A stretch of DNA of 64,000 nucleotides. It comes from Nonomuraea thailandensis. Lineage in GTDB: Bacteria > Actinomycetota > Actinomycetes > Streptosporangiales > Streptosporangiaceae. This document shows, piece by piece, positions 1 to 8,658 of the stretch. Under the pieces are notes generated by a model. That model had not been told where the DNA came from. It searched no databases and saw only the letters and a program-made list of their open reading frames with translations. Location of the stretch: NCBI RefSeq assembly GCF_024172165.1, contig NZ_JAMZEB010000002.1, forward strand, positions 6,469,501-6,533,500, given 5' to 3'. Position numbers and translations under genes: made by a program. Position 1 is the stretch's first letter. Each line of letters starts with the position of its first letter.

Positions 1-2
1 TC

Positions 3-359
3 GAGCGCGGCGACGTCTGGCACCGCGTCGCCGAACTCCGCCCCCTGCCCGAAACCCCACCTCCCGGCCAACTGGAGGCGCTGGCCGACAAGATCCGCCC
101 TCTGGTCGCCTCCCCTCTCGGCCCCATCACCCCCGCCGGGCCGCTCGCCTTCGCCGCACCGTGGGCCGACAACTTCCGCCACGCCGGGCAATCCCTGTAC
201 GAGGCCGCCACCGCCGGGCACCTCACCCGCGGCATCCGCCACATCTTCGGCCACCACGTGATCTTCCACTGGAACAGGCTCGGCCTGCCCGCAACCACAC
301 AGGGCGTCCTCAGCCGTGCAGCGTGCGAAGCACTCCTACCCGCCGGGAGCCGGCCATGA
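3..359 (+). CDS. Thiopeptide/lanthipeptide-type dehydratase C-terminal domain (5'-truncated by window)
   Basis: The open frame enters from the left edge and ends in TGA at 357-359, leaving 118 residues. The last ~35 residues (HVIFHWNRLGLPA, then TQGVLSRAA) match the conserved end of the 'thiopeptide-type bacteriocin biosynthesis' domain. That domain forms the C-terminal elimination part of LanB-like dehydratases, or a separate partner protein, in actinomycete RiPP clusters. This part acts in the cytoplasm, eliminating glutamate from glutamylated Ser/Thr in a precursor peptide. The next gene overlaps by ATGA, so the two are translationally coupled. The N-terminus lies outside the window, so a stand-alone protein and a full LanB cannot be told apart. 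Confidence 0.7.
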   Translation, partial: ERGDVWHRVAELRPLPETPPPGQLEALADKIRPLVASPLGPITPAGPLAFAAPWADNFRHAGQSLYEAATAGHLTRGIRHIFGHHVIFHWNRLGLPATTQGVLSRAACEALLPAGSRP

Positions 360-1552
360 CGACACCCGACGTTGCCCAGCTCACCCGGTGGTGGCCGCTG
401 GTCAACCGGCCCCGCCCTCCCTACTCGCCCCTCACCGAGCGGATCGCCGAGGTCGGCAGCCTCGCCCGCAGTACGAAGCACGCGGCCGAGCCTCTACTTG
501 CCGCCGCCCAGGCACTCAACACCGCCGCGCTCATCGCCAGCGACTGCGACCTGCCGGACCTCGCGCAAGAACTGTGCTGGCGTCAGATCGCCCCATACCA
601 CCGGGTTGGTCACCTCACCATCCGCCAGGCCAGACACATGCTCGAACCAGCCATCAACCTTGCTCGCCTGCGCCTGCGCGCAGGCGACGCGGCAACGGCA
701 TGGGCCCTGCTCGACACCCTCCACCACGCCATCGCCACCAACACGGAGGCCATAATCGAGGGCCGAACTCTGCCGACTCGGGACCTGACCGGCAGCCCAG
801 AAGAGTACCAAGAGTTACGTGTCTGGGCATATCGCGTCTACCTGTCTGAAGGCGCCCGCGCCCTCGTACGCCTCGGCCGCTGGCGAGACGCCCTCGCCCA
901 CATCGAGCGCAACAAGGGAATCGGCCTGCACCTGATGGACGGCCGCCAGGTCAAGATCGTGGCCACCTGCCTTGCTGGCGACACGGAAACCGCGCTCGCA
1001 GTGCTGAACAACAGCACACTCACCGAGCCGTGGGAGGAGCAGGTCGCGGCGTGCCTGACGGTGATGTGCCATCTCGCTGGCAACCGGCCTGCGGAGCACG
1101 AGGCCGATCTGATGATCGGACGGTATCTCGCCAGCAGGTCAGCGCCGGGACACGCCGTCTTTCAAGCCCGCCTGGGCCTGGCGGTCGTCGATCTCACGTC
1201 CCTCGCGGCTGTCGGAAAGATCGGCCCAGCCTACGCACGCCTCATCAACGACGCCCTCACGTCAGCAGACGGGTATGTCGCGCGAGAGATACTCGCGCAT
1301 GACCGGTGCAGAGCGATGCTCATCGGAGCTGAGAAGCAGGCGCTCACCTCGGCCGTGCAGGCTGCCGGGCTTGGACTCGGCACGATCCCAGTCCCCGTGT
1401 TGGCCGACCTCCTCGCAGCCGTGGAGATGAGTGAGATCGCGATCGAGCGAAGCCTCGGCTTACCCACAGGGGCACACCGGCTGCGAAGCGACAGCATCCC
1501 GCAGCAGGCTCCGCCAACCTTTAGCACTGTCAACAGCGGCGTCCCGGAATAG
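356..1552 (+). CDS. Conserved actinomycete protein of unknown function, RiPP-cluster neighbour
   Basis: A 398-residue protein starting at the ATG that overlaps the previous stop (ATGA). An in-frame start further upstream would lie inside the previous gene, so I reject it. The chain is almost all helical, rich in Ala/Leu/Arg, with repeated helix pairs (for example residues ~40-130 and ~165-260) resembling TPR-like solenoids. There is no signal peptide or membrane segment and no catalytic motif I recognise. Coupling to the dehydratase-like gene suggests a role in the same natural-product locus. A 15-bp hairpin follows the stop. Confidence 0.75.
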   Translation: MTTPDVAQLTRWWPLVNRPRPPYSPLTERIAEVGSLARSTKHAAEPLLAAAQALNTAALIASDCDLPDLAQELCWRQIAPYHRVGHLTIRQARHMLEPAINLARLRLRAGDAATAWALLDTLHHAIATNTEAIIEGRTLPTRDLTGSPEEYQELRVWAYRVYLSEGARALVRLGRWRDALAHIERNKGIGLHLMDGRQVKIVATCLAGDTETALAVLNNSTLTEPWEEQVAACLTVMCHLAGNRPAEHEADLMIGRYLASRSAPGHAVFQARLGLAVVDLTSLAAVGKIGPAYARLINDALTSADGYVAREILAHDRCRAMLIGAEKQALTSAVQAAGLGLGTIPVPVLADLLAAVEMSEIAIERSLGLPTGAHRLRSDSIPQQAPPTFSTVNSGVPE

Positions 1553-1628
1553 GCCACCCCACCGTGGTTGCGAACCCCCGCAGATCAGCCACGGCAGCCG
1601 CCCCGGTTTCGGCCCGGTCCGGGGCGAC

Positions 1629-1670
1629 GCGGCCGTGGGACGAGGACGCTGACCGTCGTCCCACGGCCGC
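1629..1670 (+). terminator. Strong GC hairpin after the RiPP-type operon
   Basis: A perfect 15-bp inverted repeat (GCGGCCGTGGGACGA / TCGTCCCACGGCCGC) with a 12-nt loop lies 76 bp after the stop of the 398-residue gene. It has no T-tract, which is common for actinomycete terminators. It separates the first two genes from the HAD/EEP genes. Confidence 0.55.
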
Positions 1671-1671
1671 G

Positions 1672-1884
1672 ATGCTTCCGAGTCTCCCGACAGAAGCACC
1701 ACCAGCGAAGGACCTAACCTTGGTTCCCCTCCCCACTCCTGATGGCGGCTATTACGGCTGGCCGCCCGGCATTGAGAACGCCGAGTTACGCGATCACTGG
1801 AAGCGGGTGGTGCGGCTTCTGCGCAGGCCCAGCCGAGCCAACGTCGTCGTCTGGCTTCTCAGACGCTCAAGAGGAAAACCATGA
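1672..1884 (+). CDS. Small hypothetical protein upstream of the HAD gene
   Basis: From ATG 1672 this gives 70 residues and overlaps the HAD start by ATGA. An in-frame TTG at 1720 has a better spaced ribosome site (AAGGA at 1708-1712) and would give 55 residues. A longer GTG-started version (from 1564) would run through the hairpin at 1629-1670 and is less likely. The C-terminus is very basic (DHWKRVVRLLRRPSRAN). No family is recognised. Coupling to the downstream gene is the main evidence that it is translated. Confidence 0.4.
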   Translation: MLPSLPTEAPPAKDLTLVPLPTPDGGYYGWPPGIENAELRDHWKRVVRLLRRPSRANVVVWLLRRSRGKP

Positions 1885-2384
1885 GATGCATCTCTGTGGA
1901 CTACGGCGGCACACTCTCTGCCCCGAACACACACGTCGATCCCGTGCTCGGGCAAAGGCCCGTGGACCCCCGCGCGATTATCGCGGTGCGCGAGCTGCAC
2001 GATCTTGACTATGCCCTGGCCTTGTCCAGCAACAATAGGCCGGGCCAGGATCGCTCGCTTGCGCTACGGCAAGCCGGGATCGAGGACATGTTCGATGCGG
2101 TGGTGACGTCGGAGGAGGTCGGAGTCGGCAAACCTGCTCGGGAGTTCTATCGCAGGGTGATCGCCACGTTTGGCGTGCCACCAGACCAGGTGATGTCGGT
2201 CGGCAACAACCTCACCAACGACGTCGTGGGGGCGCTCCAGTACGGGTTTGGGGGCGCTGTACTGATACGCCACGACGGCGCTCTACGTACGGGCGAAGTC
2301 CTGCCGGCGGGCGCCGTGATGATCACGCACATTGATGAGCTTGCCGACCTTCTGAGGAGGTCACCGTGGCCGCTGCGACCATGA
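1881..2384 (+). CDS. HAD-superfamily hydrolase-like protein
   Basis: 167 residues. HAD motifs are visible in order: motif I VDYGGTL (Asp7 nucleophile, but the usual second Asp is Gly9), motif II Ser49/Ser50-Asn51, motif III Lys84 (GVGKPAREFY), and motif IV VGNNLTND (Asn109/Asn110, Asp114). It is likely a phosphatase-like enzyme of the short-cap class. Loss of the acid/base Asp in motif I and the GNN variant in motif IV may mean altered or weak phosphatase activity. It overlaps the next gene by 19 bp, pointing to a coupled pair. Substrate unknown. Confidence 0.75.
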   Translation: MRCISVDYGGTLSAPNTHVDPVLGQRPVDPRAIIAVRELHDLDYALALSSNNRPGQDRSLALRQAGIEDMFDAVVTSEEVGVGKPAREFYRRVIATFGVPPDQVMSVGNNLTNDVVGALQYGFGGAVLIRHDGALRTGEVLPAGAVMITHIDELADLLRRSPWPLRP

Positions 2385-3136
2385 TTCGGGTAGGCACCTA
2401 CAACCTGAAAGAGGGCGGCCTCGACGACGACGGCCGCGATGACTCCCGGCTCCGGCGGCAGGTTGAGATGCTGGCCGGCCTCGATCTTCACGCCCTGGCG
2501 CTCCAGGAACTCAAGAACTTTCACATGAACGGGTGGCGGCGGCTCTGGCAAATCGAACAGGCCCTGGGCATGCGGGCCTGGGCCGTGTCTAGTGCCCACC
2601 ACGGCTGTCACCTGGCCTGGCTCGTCCGGGACCCCATCAGGGTCATCGAGGAACGCCATGACCAGGCGGGAACCTGGTGGCACGCTCTCTGCGGTCTACT
2701 GGTGGAGGTCGCAGGTACGGAAGCTGTCCTGGGTAACGTCCACTTCGCGCCATCCTCACCAGACGAGCGGCGGGGAGAGGCCGAGGCGTGCAGTCTGCTC
2801 TCCCAACGCGGGCGTCCAACGATCTTGTGCGGGGACATGAACGCCTTCTCCATCACGGACACGCTTCCGCCAAGCTGCAATTCACAGCCCTTGAAGGTGC
2901 GCAAGAAGCTCGACCGGAGTCCAGCGGTCGAGTTGGAGGAAGCGGGCCTCCGCGACATGGGTGCACTGCTGGGCGATATCGTCCCGACCGTCAGCCGTCC
3001 CCTCCCTTACAGGTGTGACCGCATCCACACCAACCTGCCGCGGGAAGCGCTCATCAGCCACCACGTCGTCCAGGAGGACGAGCCGCTGTCTGACCATCGC
3101 CCCGTCGTGGGTGAAATGGAAATCGTCATGCCATGA
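2366..3136 (+). CDS. Endonuclease/exonuclease/phosphatase-fold (EEP) protein
   Basis: 256 residues from GTG 2366, preceded by GAGGAGG. EEP metal and catalytic motifs are present: Asn13 (TYNLKEGG), Glu48 (ALQELKN), Gly-Asp-Met-Asn at 156-159, Asp218 (CDRIHTN) and the C-terminal Ser-Asp-His at 242-244. The family includes AP endonucleases, DNase I-like nucleases and phosphodiesterases. There is no signal peptide, so it should be cytoplasmic. The overlap with the HAD gene suggests the two act on one nucleotide or phosphoester substrate. It is the last host-like gene before the hairpin. Confidence 0.8.
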   Translation: MAAATMIRVGTYNLKEGGLDDDGRDDSRLRRQVEMLAGLDLHALALQELKNFHMNGWRRLWQIEQALGMRAWAVSSAHHGCHLAWLVRDPIRVIEERHDQAGTWWHALCGLLVEVAGTEAVLGNVHFAPSSPDERRGEAEACSLLSQRGRPTILCGDMNAFSITDTLPPSCNSQPLKVRKKLDRSPAVELEEAGLRDMGALLGDIVPTVSRPLPYRCDRIHTNLPREALISHHVVQEDEPLSDHRPVVGEMEIVMP

Positions 3137-3170
3137 ACGATGCACCTGCTACAGGGTGAAAAGCGAAAAG

Positions 3171-3206
3171 GCGCCCCGCTCCTCCCATCTGGGAGGAGCG
3201 GGGCGC
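3171..3206. terminator. 16-bp perfect hairpin between host block and phage late operon
   Basis: GCGCCCCGCTCCTCCC, a 4-nt ATCT loop, then the exact complement. An A-rich run (AAAAG) lies on the left, so it would have a T-tract on the minus strand. It sits between two convergent units, the EEP gene (plus) and the holin gene (minus), and probably terminates both. Confidence 0.75.
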
Positions 3207-3224
3207 ATTCGTCAACGGCAAGAC

Positions 3225-3485
3225 CTATCGCTGGTCGGCCGGGATGTCAGGCCGCGGAGTGTGCTGGGCCTTGAAGCCGGCCACGGCCGCCAGAGCGGTC
3301 GGGACCAGCGGGAGCGCGATCGCCTCGATCCAGTCGGGAAGGAACGCGATCATGGACGGGTCGTCGGCGACCGCCTGCAGCACCGCCATACCGGCGACAC
3401 CAGCGAGGTAGGCCGTCAGGCCCATGGCCTTAACCTTGGCCTCGACGGGCGGCTTGGAGTAGGTGATCTGGGGATCTGCGTGCAT
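3225..3485 (-). CDS. Putative holin (two-helix membrane protein)
   Basis: 86 residues from ATG 3485, which has a strong GGAGG ribosome site; this start is preferred over in-frame ones upstream. Two hydrophobic stretches (about residues 24-41 and 56-75) are separated by a short charged turn, and the tail is hydrophilic. This is the size and shape of actinophage holins, which sit in the inner membrane and release the endolysin. It is the last gene of the leftward late operon and follows the amidase by one gene. The holin call rests on position and topology, not on a motif. Confidence 0.6.
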   Translation of the reverse strand: MHADPQITYSKPPVEAKVKAMGLTAYLAGVAGMAVLQAVADDPSMIAFLPDWIEAIALPLVPTALAAVAGFKAQHTPRPDIPADQR

Positions 3486-3538
3486 AGCCCCTCCTTCGGG
3501 ACAGCCCGCCACCTGGGCGAGAAGCTTCAACGGGAAGA

Positions 3539-3835
3539 TCAAGCGCGGGTCGGCCACGACCACTGGCCGTGGTCGGTGCCCTGGGAGCGCGACGTGGCCC
3601 AGTAGCTGTGGTTGCCGTCGAGGAACACCTGGAGGTTGACGGCGGACCCGCTGCCCTCGTAGGTGCGAGTGATGATCGCCGGGAGGACGTCGCCGAGCTT
3701 GGCGGGAGAGCGGATGACGCTCTGGCCGCCGAACGACTGCATCGACTCCAGGTTGATCATGGAGACGTCATGGCCGGACAGCTTGTAGTGAACGATCCGG
3801 CCGATCGTCGGCGCGGTCTCAGTAGGCGTGGACAT
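3539..3835 (-). CDS. Small phage protein between amidase and holin
   Basis: 98 residues from ATG 3835 with AGGAGG nearby. It appears to be a soluble beta-rich protein with no membrane segment, ending in an aromatic-rich tail (SYWATS, QWSWPTRA). No family is recognised with certainty. The upstream gap carries one of the dispersed dyad elements, which also contains the stop codon of the amidase gene. Its place in the lysis module suggests an accessory lysis or virion role; this is inference. Confidence 0.6.
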   Translation of the reverse strand: MSTPTETAPTIGRIVHYKLSGHDVSMINLESMQSFGGQSVIRSPAKLGDVLPAIITRTYEGSGSAVNLQVFLDGNHSYWATSRSQGTDHGQWSWPTRA

Positions 3836-3853
3836 GGAAATGCCTCCTGTCAG

Positions 3854-3872
3854 AAGCGGAATCGCTTTTAGC
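3854..3872 (+). repeat. Dispersed dyad element, copy 1
   Basis: AAGCGGAATCGCTTTTAGC. The TAA stop of the amidase gene (minus strand, 3868-3870) lies inside it, and the ribosome site of the next gene follows directly. It belongs to a family with copies at 14603, 16699, 19804, 36301, 38856, 41352, 46325 and 53033. Confidence 0.7.
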
Positions 3873-4830
3873 GTTGGAACATAGCGATCTTGGCCATGGT
3901 CACCTTCTCGACCACCGCCGCGGCGTCGGTCGGGTTGATGATCCGCAGCCGGAGCTGGTGCTTGGTGTTGAGCGCGAACTGACCGCCCACGGACTGCTCC
4001 ACCCGGCCGTTGGCGTCGGCGCGGAACGACAGCCGCCAGGCGTCGTCGTCGAACGTCTTGCCGTCCCGCGAGTAGCGCGACCAGGCCACGTCGATCTCCG
4101 TGCCCGGCTTCAGGCCGCGGACCTTGACCAGGCCGTCCACGATGCACCAGCGAGACGCCTTGGCCAGGACCGCGACTCCGTCCGCGTTGTGGCCGGGCGG
4201 ATCGTCCGCGTACTCCGTGTGCCAGCGCACCGCCAGCTCGCCGCTGGCCGGGACGTCCTGGTCCTCACCGGCCCCCAGAGAGATCACCTCGGGCACGTCT
4301 TCCTCCTGCTTGATGGGCGTTCCGGGGTTCTTGATCAGCGCAGTCACCTGCGACCGGAACGAGTTCATGTTGATCGAGTGGGGGTCCACCTTGCCGGTGT
4401 TGACCTCCTTGTGGCCCTTGATCCTGTCCGCCGACAGGCCGAACTCGCGGCACAGCTCGGCGCACAGCGCGTGATAGGCGTCGAGCTGCACCTGCGGCCA
4501 CGGCATGCGGCCGTCGTTCTCGGCCTCGATGCCGATGCTCGTGGAGTTCATGTGGTGGGAGCTGGTGGACGGCGCATTGTGCCAGCACCGCCCGGCGGCG
4601 ACGACCCAGATCCGGCCGGTGTGCTGCAGCCAGATGTGGCTGAGCGGCCCGTCCAGGCCCGGCCTGCCGTTCACCACGACGTGCCGATCATTGAACCCGG
4701 CGGTGTGGTGGCACACGACTCCCTCTACGGAGCCCTGCGGCCCGTGGCCACGGGTCTTCCACCCGCCGACCTCCGTCACCGGGAAGCCGGTCTTCTGCGC
4801 GACCTCCGCGAGCTGCGTCAGCCATGGCAT
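3868..4830 (-). CDS. Endolysin: N-acetylmuramoyl-L-alanine amidase (PGRP/amidase_2)
   Basis: 320 residues. The N-terminal ~165 residues form an amidase_2/PGRP zinc domain: His41-His42 in CHHTAG, Glu102 in GIEAENDG, and His140 with Asp149 in the KGHKEVNTGKVDP segment as the distal zinc ligands. It should cleave the bond between MurNAc and L-Ala in host peptidoglycan. Residues ~180-320 are a separate beta-rich region that may bind the cell wall. There is no signal peptide, so export needs the holin. It lies between the XhlA-like gene and the holin gene in the lysis module. Confidence 0.88.
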   Translation of the reverse strand: MPWLTQLAEVAQKTGFPVTEVGGWKTRGHGPQGSVEGVVCHHTAGFNDRHVVVNGRPGLDGPLSHIWLQHTGRIWVVAAGRCWHNAPSTSSHHMNSTSIGIEAENDGRMPWPQVQLDAYHALCAELCREFGLSADRIKGHKEVNTGKVDPHSINMNSFRSQVTALIKNPGTPIKQEEDVPEVISLGAGEDQDVPASGELAVRWHTEYADDPPGHNADGVAVLAKASRWCIVDGLVKVRGLKPGTEIDVAWSRYSRDGKTFDDDAWRLSFRADANGRVEQSVGGQFALNTKHQLRLRIINPTDAAAVVEKVTMAKIAMFQR

Positions 4831-4858
4831 GGCGTTCTCCTTGGTTGGTTGCGGCTGG

Positions 4859-5197
4859 TCAGCCGCGAGTGAGCTGGATGAGCGCGATCACCGCGCCCGC
4901 CACGGCAACCAGCACAGTTACGACGGCGATGATCTGCCTGGTTCGGTCCGCGAGCTGGGACCGTGTCACGGCCTCCCGCTCCACCGTGTCCAGACGGGCC
5001 TCCAACGCGGCGTACCGAAGCTCAGCCGCAGCGCGGTCCTGCTCAACCTGTCGCGCCAACTCGGCATGCCGGTCGTCCACCTGGTCCAAGCGCTGAAGGA
5101 TCAGCGCGGTGCTGCCGTTCGTACGCTCGAATCCCACCTCGACCAGGCGGCGCAGCGTCTCCAGCGCGAGTGCCAGGTTCGGCGACTCGTCGCTCAC
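4859..5197 (-). CDS. XhlA-like coiled-coil protein with C-terminal membrane helix
   Basis: 112 residues from GTG 5197, which overlaps the previous stop (GTGA). Residues ~30-85 form a charged heptad-like coiled coil (LQRLDQVDDRHAELARQ), followed by one membrane helix at ~88-107 (IIAVVTVLVAVAGAVIALI) and a short tail. This matches haemolysin XhlA-type proteins that accompany holins and amidases. It probably assists membrane lysis. Family assignment is from architecture and position. Confidence 0.6.
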   Translation of the reverse strand: MSDESPNLALALETLRRLVEVGFERTNGSTALILQRLDQVDDRHAELARQVEQDRAAAELRYAALEARLDTVEREAVTRSQLADRTRQIIAVVTVLVAVAGAVIALIQLTRG

Positions 5198-5859
5198 GTC
5201 ACCACCTCGTTGGGCTTCATGCCCACGAACGTGGCCGGAGGCTTAACGAAGAACGAGGGCCGAGCCGGGTCCTCCGACGTCGCCCGAACCCAGTCGAGGA
5301 ACGCGCGCTTGCCCGCCACACGGACCGGGTCGATCCGCGTCAGCTCCTTGATCGGGGCCAGCGGATCCACGGGCGCGATACGGGAGGAGCCAACGTACTC
5401 CAGCGCCCCCTGCCGGTCCGTCTGCGGAGCGGCGGTAATGAGAAGTCTGTGCCGCTTCACAGCAGCGATGCGCGCGAGGCACGCCTGGCGGCGGGTCTCA
5501 TCGGCGACCCCCGGCGTAAACACGCCCGGCAGGCCGTAGGTCTCCTGCAGCACGGCCAGCGCCGCCGGGTCGTCGTGCACCAGGGCGTCATTGCGGCTGG
5601 GCACAGCCCCTTCGTGCAGGATCACGTCCAGCAGCGTGGCCACGTCGTCCGGATCAAGCCCGTTCTCGGCGGCCCGCCACTCGAACGCGGAGTGTGGAAA
5701 AGCCTGTACACCGTCCTCGCCAGCGGCGTTGACCAGGTAGATGCCCCACAAGGGTTCCGCTGCCCCGTCAGGGCTCCCGTCCGCGGCCTCCGCGCCTGGG
5801 CGCATGTAGGTGTGGCTGTACGCGAGTTCGGCATCCCACGTGGTCATGATCTGCGGCAC
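5194..5859 (-). CDS. Phage protein of unknown function, downstream of tail gene
   Basis: 221 residues, soluble, mixed alpha/beta and acidic; no recognised motif. It starts at GTG 5859 (an ATG four codons later is possible). It is coupled by GTGA overlap to the XhlA-like gene and lies 12 bp after the large tail protein. Such genes between tail fibres and lysis cassettes often encode minor tail or host-range proteins, but the sequence gives no specific clue. Confidence 0.6.
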   Translation of the reverse strand: MPQIMTTWDAELAYSHTYMRPGAEAADGSPDGAAEPLWGIYLVNAAGEDGVQAFPHSAFEWRAAENGLDPDDVATLLDVILHEGAVPSRNDALVHDDPAALAVLQETYGLPGVFTPGVADETRRQACLARIAAVKRHRLLITAAPQTDRQGALEYVGSSRIAPVDPLAPIKELTRIDPVRVAGKRAFLDWVRATSEDPARPSFFVKPPATFVGMKPNEVVT

Positions 5860-5871
5860 TGTGTCCCCTGT

Positions 5872-8658
5872 TCAGTGTCGATGGCTCCAGAAGTAGTACG
5901 CCTTGCTCGTGGTGGTGCTGCTCTTGGCCGTGAATCCGGTGTCGGACGACGCGATCACGCACCAGTAGGCGTTCGGGTTGAACGACGAGCTGCCGCTGTT
6001 ACCAGCGGCCCCGTCGCGCATGGTGCAAACCGGCCCCATGTTGGAGGCCATCGTGGCGCCGTAGGTGAACGCCGCGAACTGGCCGGACCCGAACGTCACC
6101 GAGCCGGCGAAGACGCCCGCGGTGTTGCCCTGCTGGGTGTAGTCCCACCACTTCCCGACGTGCCTGGTCCTGCCGCTGTTGTCGAACCAGAAGTACTGCT
6201 CTCGGGCGGCGTCCTTGAAGTAGCCGTAGCGGGCGTACCCCTCGGCGATCTCCATCAGGCCGCCGTTCGGTGAGGACAGCGAGGAGTCCTTCACCTGCAT
6301 CGACAAGAACCCGGCGGCGACCACCGTGGACGACGCCGCGGTCCGGCCTTGGTTCGTGCCGGAGGTGATCTCGAACGTCGCCTCGCCCGGAAACCAATCG
6401 TCGTAGGTTGCCAGGCTCGTGTAATTCGTGCCGCTACTCGGGTAGAACCGCATCTCCGGCACCGACGCGCCAGGAGGCTGCAAGTCGATGCGGCGGCCGG
6501 TCGCTGAGGTCCTGATGTTCGAGCCCGTGATGGTCTTACCGTCGATGGCCGTGGCCGCCAACTTGTTCGCCGTGATCGCCCCAGCGGCAACGGTGCCCGC
6601 TGTCACCGCGTTGGCCGCAATATGCCCGGCCTGGATAGCTCCCGCTGCGATCTTGTCGGCCTCGACGGCGTTGGCCTGGATGTGCCCGGCCTGGATCGCG
6701 GATGCCTGAATCAGCCGGCCGGTGATGGTGTTGGCTGTTATCTTCGCGTCGCCGGGGATCGTGCCGTCGATGATGTGCTCGGCACCGTCGATGATCGCGC
6801 CGATCAAGTCGGTGTCCACCAGCGGCTGTGTCGCGATCACGGCGTGCTCAGACTCGGCCGACTCGTTGCCGCTCCGGTCCAGCGCGGTGAACCAGAACTC
6901 TCGGTCCGCCCCGTACGGCTGGCCGGGCACCACCACCGACCCGGCCGCGTCCAAGTGCCCGACCACGGCTGCCCCGGGCGCGAGCGGGTCCTGCATCCAG
7001 ACCCGCATCACCGAGAAGTCGGACGGCATCGGGACATCGCCGACGCCCCGGCCGTCCCAGCCCACGTGGATCACTCCGAGGCGTGTCGTGAGCTGCGGCT
7101 GCGTCGGGACCGGCGGCGGTATCGCGTCGTCCGGGATGAGCCGCACCACCTGGCCGGAGAAGTCGCCCTTCATCCCGGCCGACGTCGCCCGCACCTTGAA
7201 GGCGTACTCGGTGCCCACCACGAGCGGGGAGAACGTCGCCGTCGTCTCGTCGGTCACGGCGATCTGCATCCACAGCGACCCAGCGGTGTTGACCCGGGCG
7301 TACAGCTCGTAGCCGTCGATGGACAACGCGACGCCCGCGACGTCGGAGTTGACCGCCGCCCAGCTCGCCGTCACCTGGCCTCGGGCGAACCCGTTCTCGT
7401 CCAGGTAGGCGACCGGATCAACGACGAGACCCTGCGGCGCGGCCGGGGTCCGGTTGTTCGTCTCCGGAGCCGGCTCACCACCAGAACCGCCCGACCCCAC
7501 CCCGCCGTCGAGAATCCCGGCGGCTTGCCTGGCCAACCTGATCTCGCGCTCCAGGAAACGATCGTTCAAGACGACGTTGCCACCGGCCTGACCGTCCGTG
7601 TCCACCGACAGAGTGATCTGCCTCAGCCGAAGGGACTCCATCGCCCCGCCGTCGCCCGGCGCGAGCACATAGTCCCCCGGCTGGTAGTGCTCGAACGGCA
7701 GCCACCGCGCGCGGTCGAACATCAGGCCGCGGGTGACCTGCACCCGTTCGCGGGCGACCCGCTCCAGGGCGTTCTCGCCCAGCAGCCTCGCCGTGCCCAC
7801 ATCCGAGACGCCGCTCTGCGACTGGTAGGTCTCCCAGCGACCCCACGGTGCGACGGCGGCCTCGTTGGTCACCTCGACCGACAGGCCAGCCTCGCCGCCA
7901 ATCAAGATAGCTGACACGGCGTCTTCCAGCGTCCCCGTGTCCGGAGCTTCGGTGACGTCACGGCCAAGCCGCAGGTCAACCGGTGCTGGGCCGGACGCGC
8001 GGTCCTTGCCGAGCACCGTGTCCGGGTTGAACACCTGCAGCTCGCGGCCCTGCATCCGCCAGTCGAGCACGCCCTGCTCGCCCAAGTTGATCAGGACGCT
8101 GAGCAGGTCCTTGCCCGGCTCGATCGCCAGCGTCAGCGCCTTCGCCCACGCCTTCCCATCGCTGTCCTGCGACAGAGAGAAGTTGAATTCCAGGTGAGTC
8201 AGCGCGCCGCGCGCCTTCCCCTCCTGGATGAACGTCGCCAGGATCTCGCCCGACGACACCGCGTTGAACTGGCGCTTGCCGTCCACCATCGCGCTGTTCG
8301 GGTACAGCACGACCTTTCGCAACATCCACGCCCAGCCCGGCAGATCGTACGACCGGGAACCGGTACGATCCGTGCTGTCGCCGCTCCTCTTGATCCGCAG
8401 GAACCTCGCGTTAGGCGGCTCAACCCACGAGCCGCCGTTGGCTGCGTACTCCACCGCGACTTCGCAATGCCCCGCGATGAGGTCCGCGTTCAACCCGCCG
8501 TCCGGGTAGGTCACCTTGAGGCTGGGCACGTCGTTCAGTGGGTCGCCCAGCTCGAACCCGCTGTGCTGCGGCAGCACACCCAGCCGACCACCGTTCGGCG
8601 CGTACGCCGCCAGCCGTAGCGCGAACTCCACGGGTTCACCCGAGATGATCACCTGCAC
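5872..8658 (-). CDS. Large tail/receptor-binding protein, paralogue 1 (FnIII and repeat-bearing)
   Basis: 928 residues from GTG 8658. The N-terminal ~380 residues resemble siphophage Gp37-like/baseplate proteins (LNDVPSLKVTYPDGG, RFLRIKRSGD, RYVLAPGDGG-like segment). A Pro/Gly linker leads to fibronectin-III-like repeats (~400-610). Next comes a helical ladder of short repeats built on AGHIQANAVEADKI and related units (~640-720), typical of tail fibre stalks. A C-terminal domain of ~200 residues rich in Gly/Ser/Thr/Phe follows. It is a close structural paralogue of the protein at 9275-11992. It likely sits at the tail tip and contacts the host surface. Confidence 0.8.
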   Translation of the reverse strand: MQVIISGEPVEFALRLAAYAPNGGRLGVLPQHSGFELGDPLNDVPSLKVTYPDGGLNADLIAGHCEVAVEYAANGGSWVEPPNARFLRIKRSGDSTDRTGSRSYDLPGWAWMLRKVVLYPNSAMVDGKRQFNAVSSGEILATFIQEGKARGALTHLEFNFSLSQDSDGKAWAKALTLAIEPGKDLLSVLINLGEQGVLDWRMQGRELQVFNPDTVLGKDRASGPAPVDLRLGRDVTEAPDTGTLEDAVSAILIGGEAGLSVEVTNEAAVAPWGRWETYQSQSGVSDVGTARLLGENALERVARERVQVTRGLMFDRARWLPFEHYQPGDYVLAPGDGGAMESLRLRQITLSVDTDGQAGGNVVLNDRFLEREIRLARQAAGILDGGVGSGGSGGEPAPETNNRTPAAPQGLVVDPVAYLDENGFARGQVTASWAAVNSDVAGVALSIDGYELYARVNTAGSLWMQIAVTDETTATFSPLVVGTEYAFKVRATSAGMKGDFSGQVVRLIPDDAIPPPVPTQPQLTTRLGVIHVGWDGRGVGDVPMPSDFSVMRVWMQDPLAPGAAVVGHLDAAGSVVVPGQPYGADREFWFTALDRSGNESAESEHAVIATQPLVDTDLIGAIIDGAEHIIDGTIPGDAKITANTITGRLIQASAIQAGHIQANAVEADKIAAGAIQAGHIAANAVTAGTVAAGAITANKLAATAIDGKTITGSNIRTSATGRRIDLQPPGASVPEMRFYPSSGTNYTSLATYDDWFPGEATFEITSGTNQGRTAASSTVVAAGFLSMQVKDSSLSSPNGGLMEIAEGYARYGYFKDAAREQYFWFDNSGRTRHVGKWWDYTQQGNTAGVFAGSVTFGSGQFAAFTYGATMASNMGPVCTMRDGAAGNSGSSSFNPNAYWCVIASSDTGFTAKSSTTTSKAYYFWSHRH

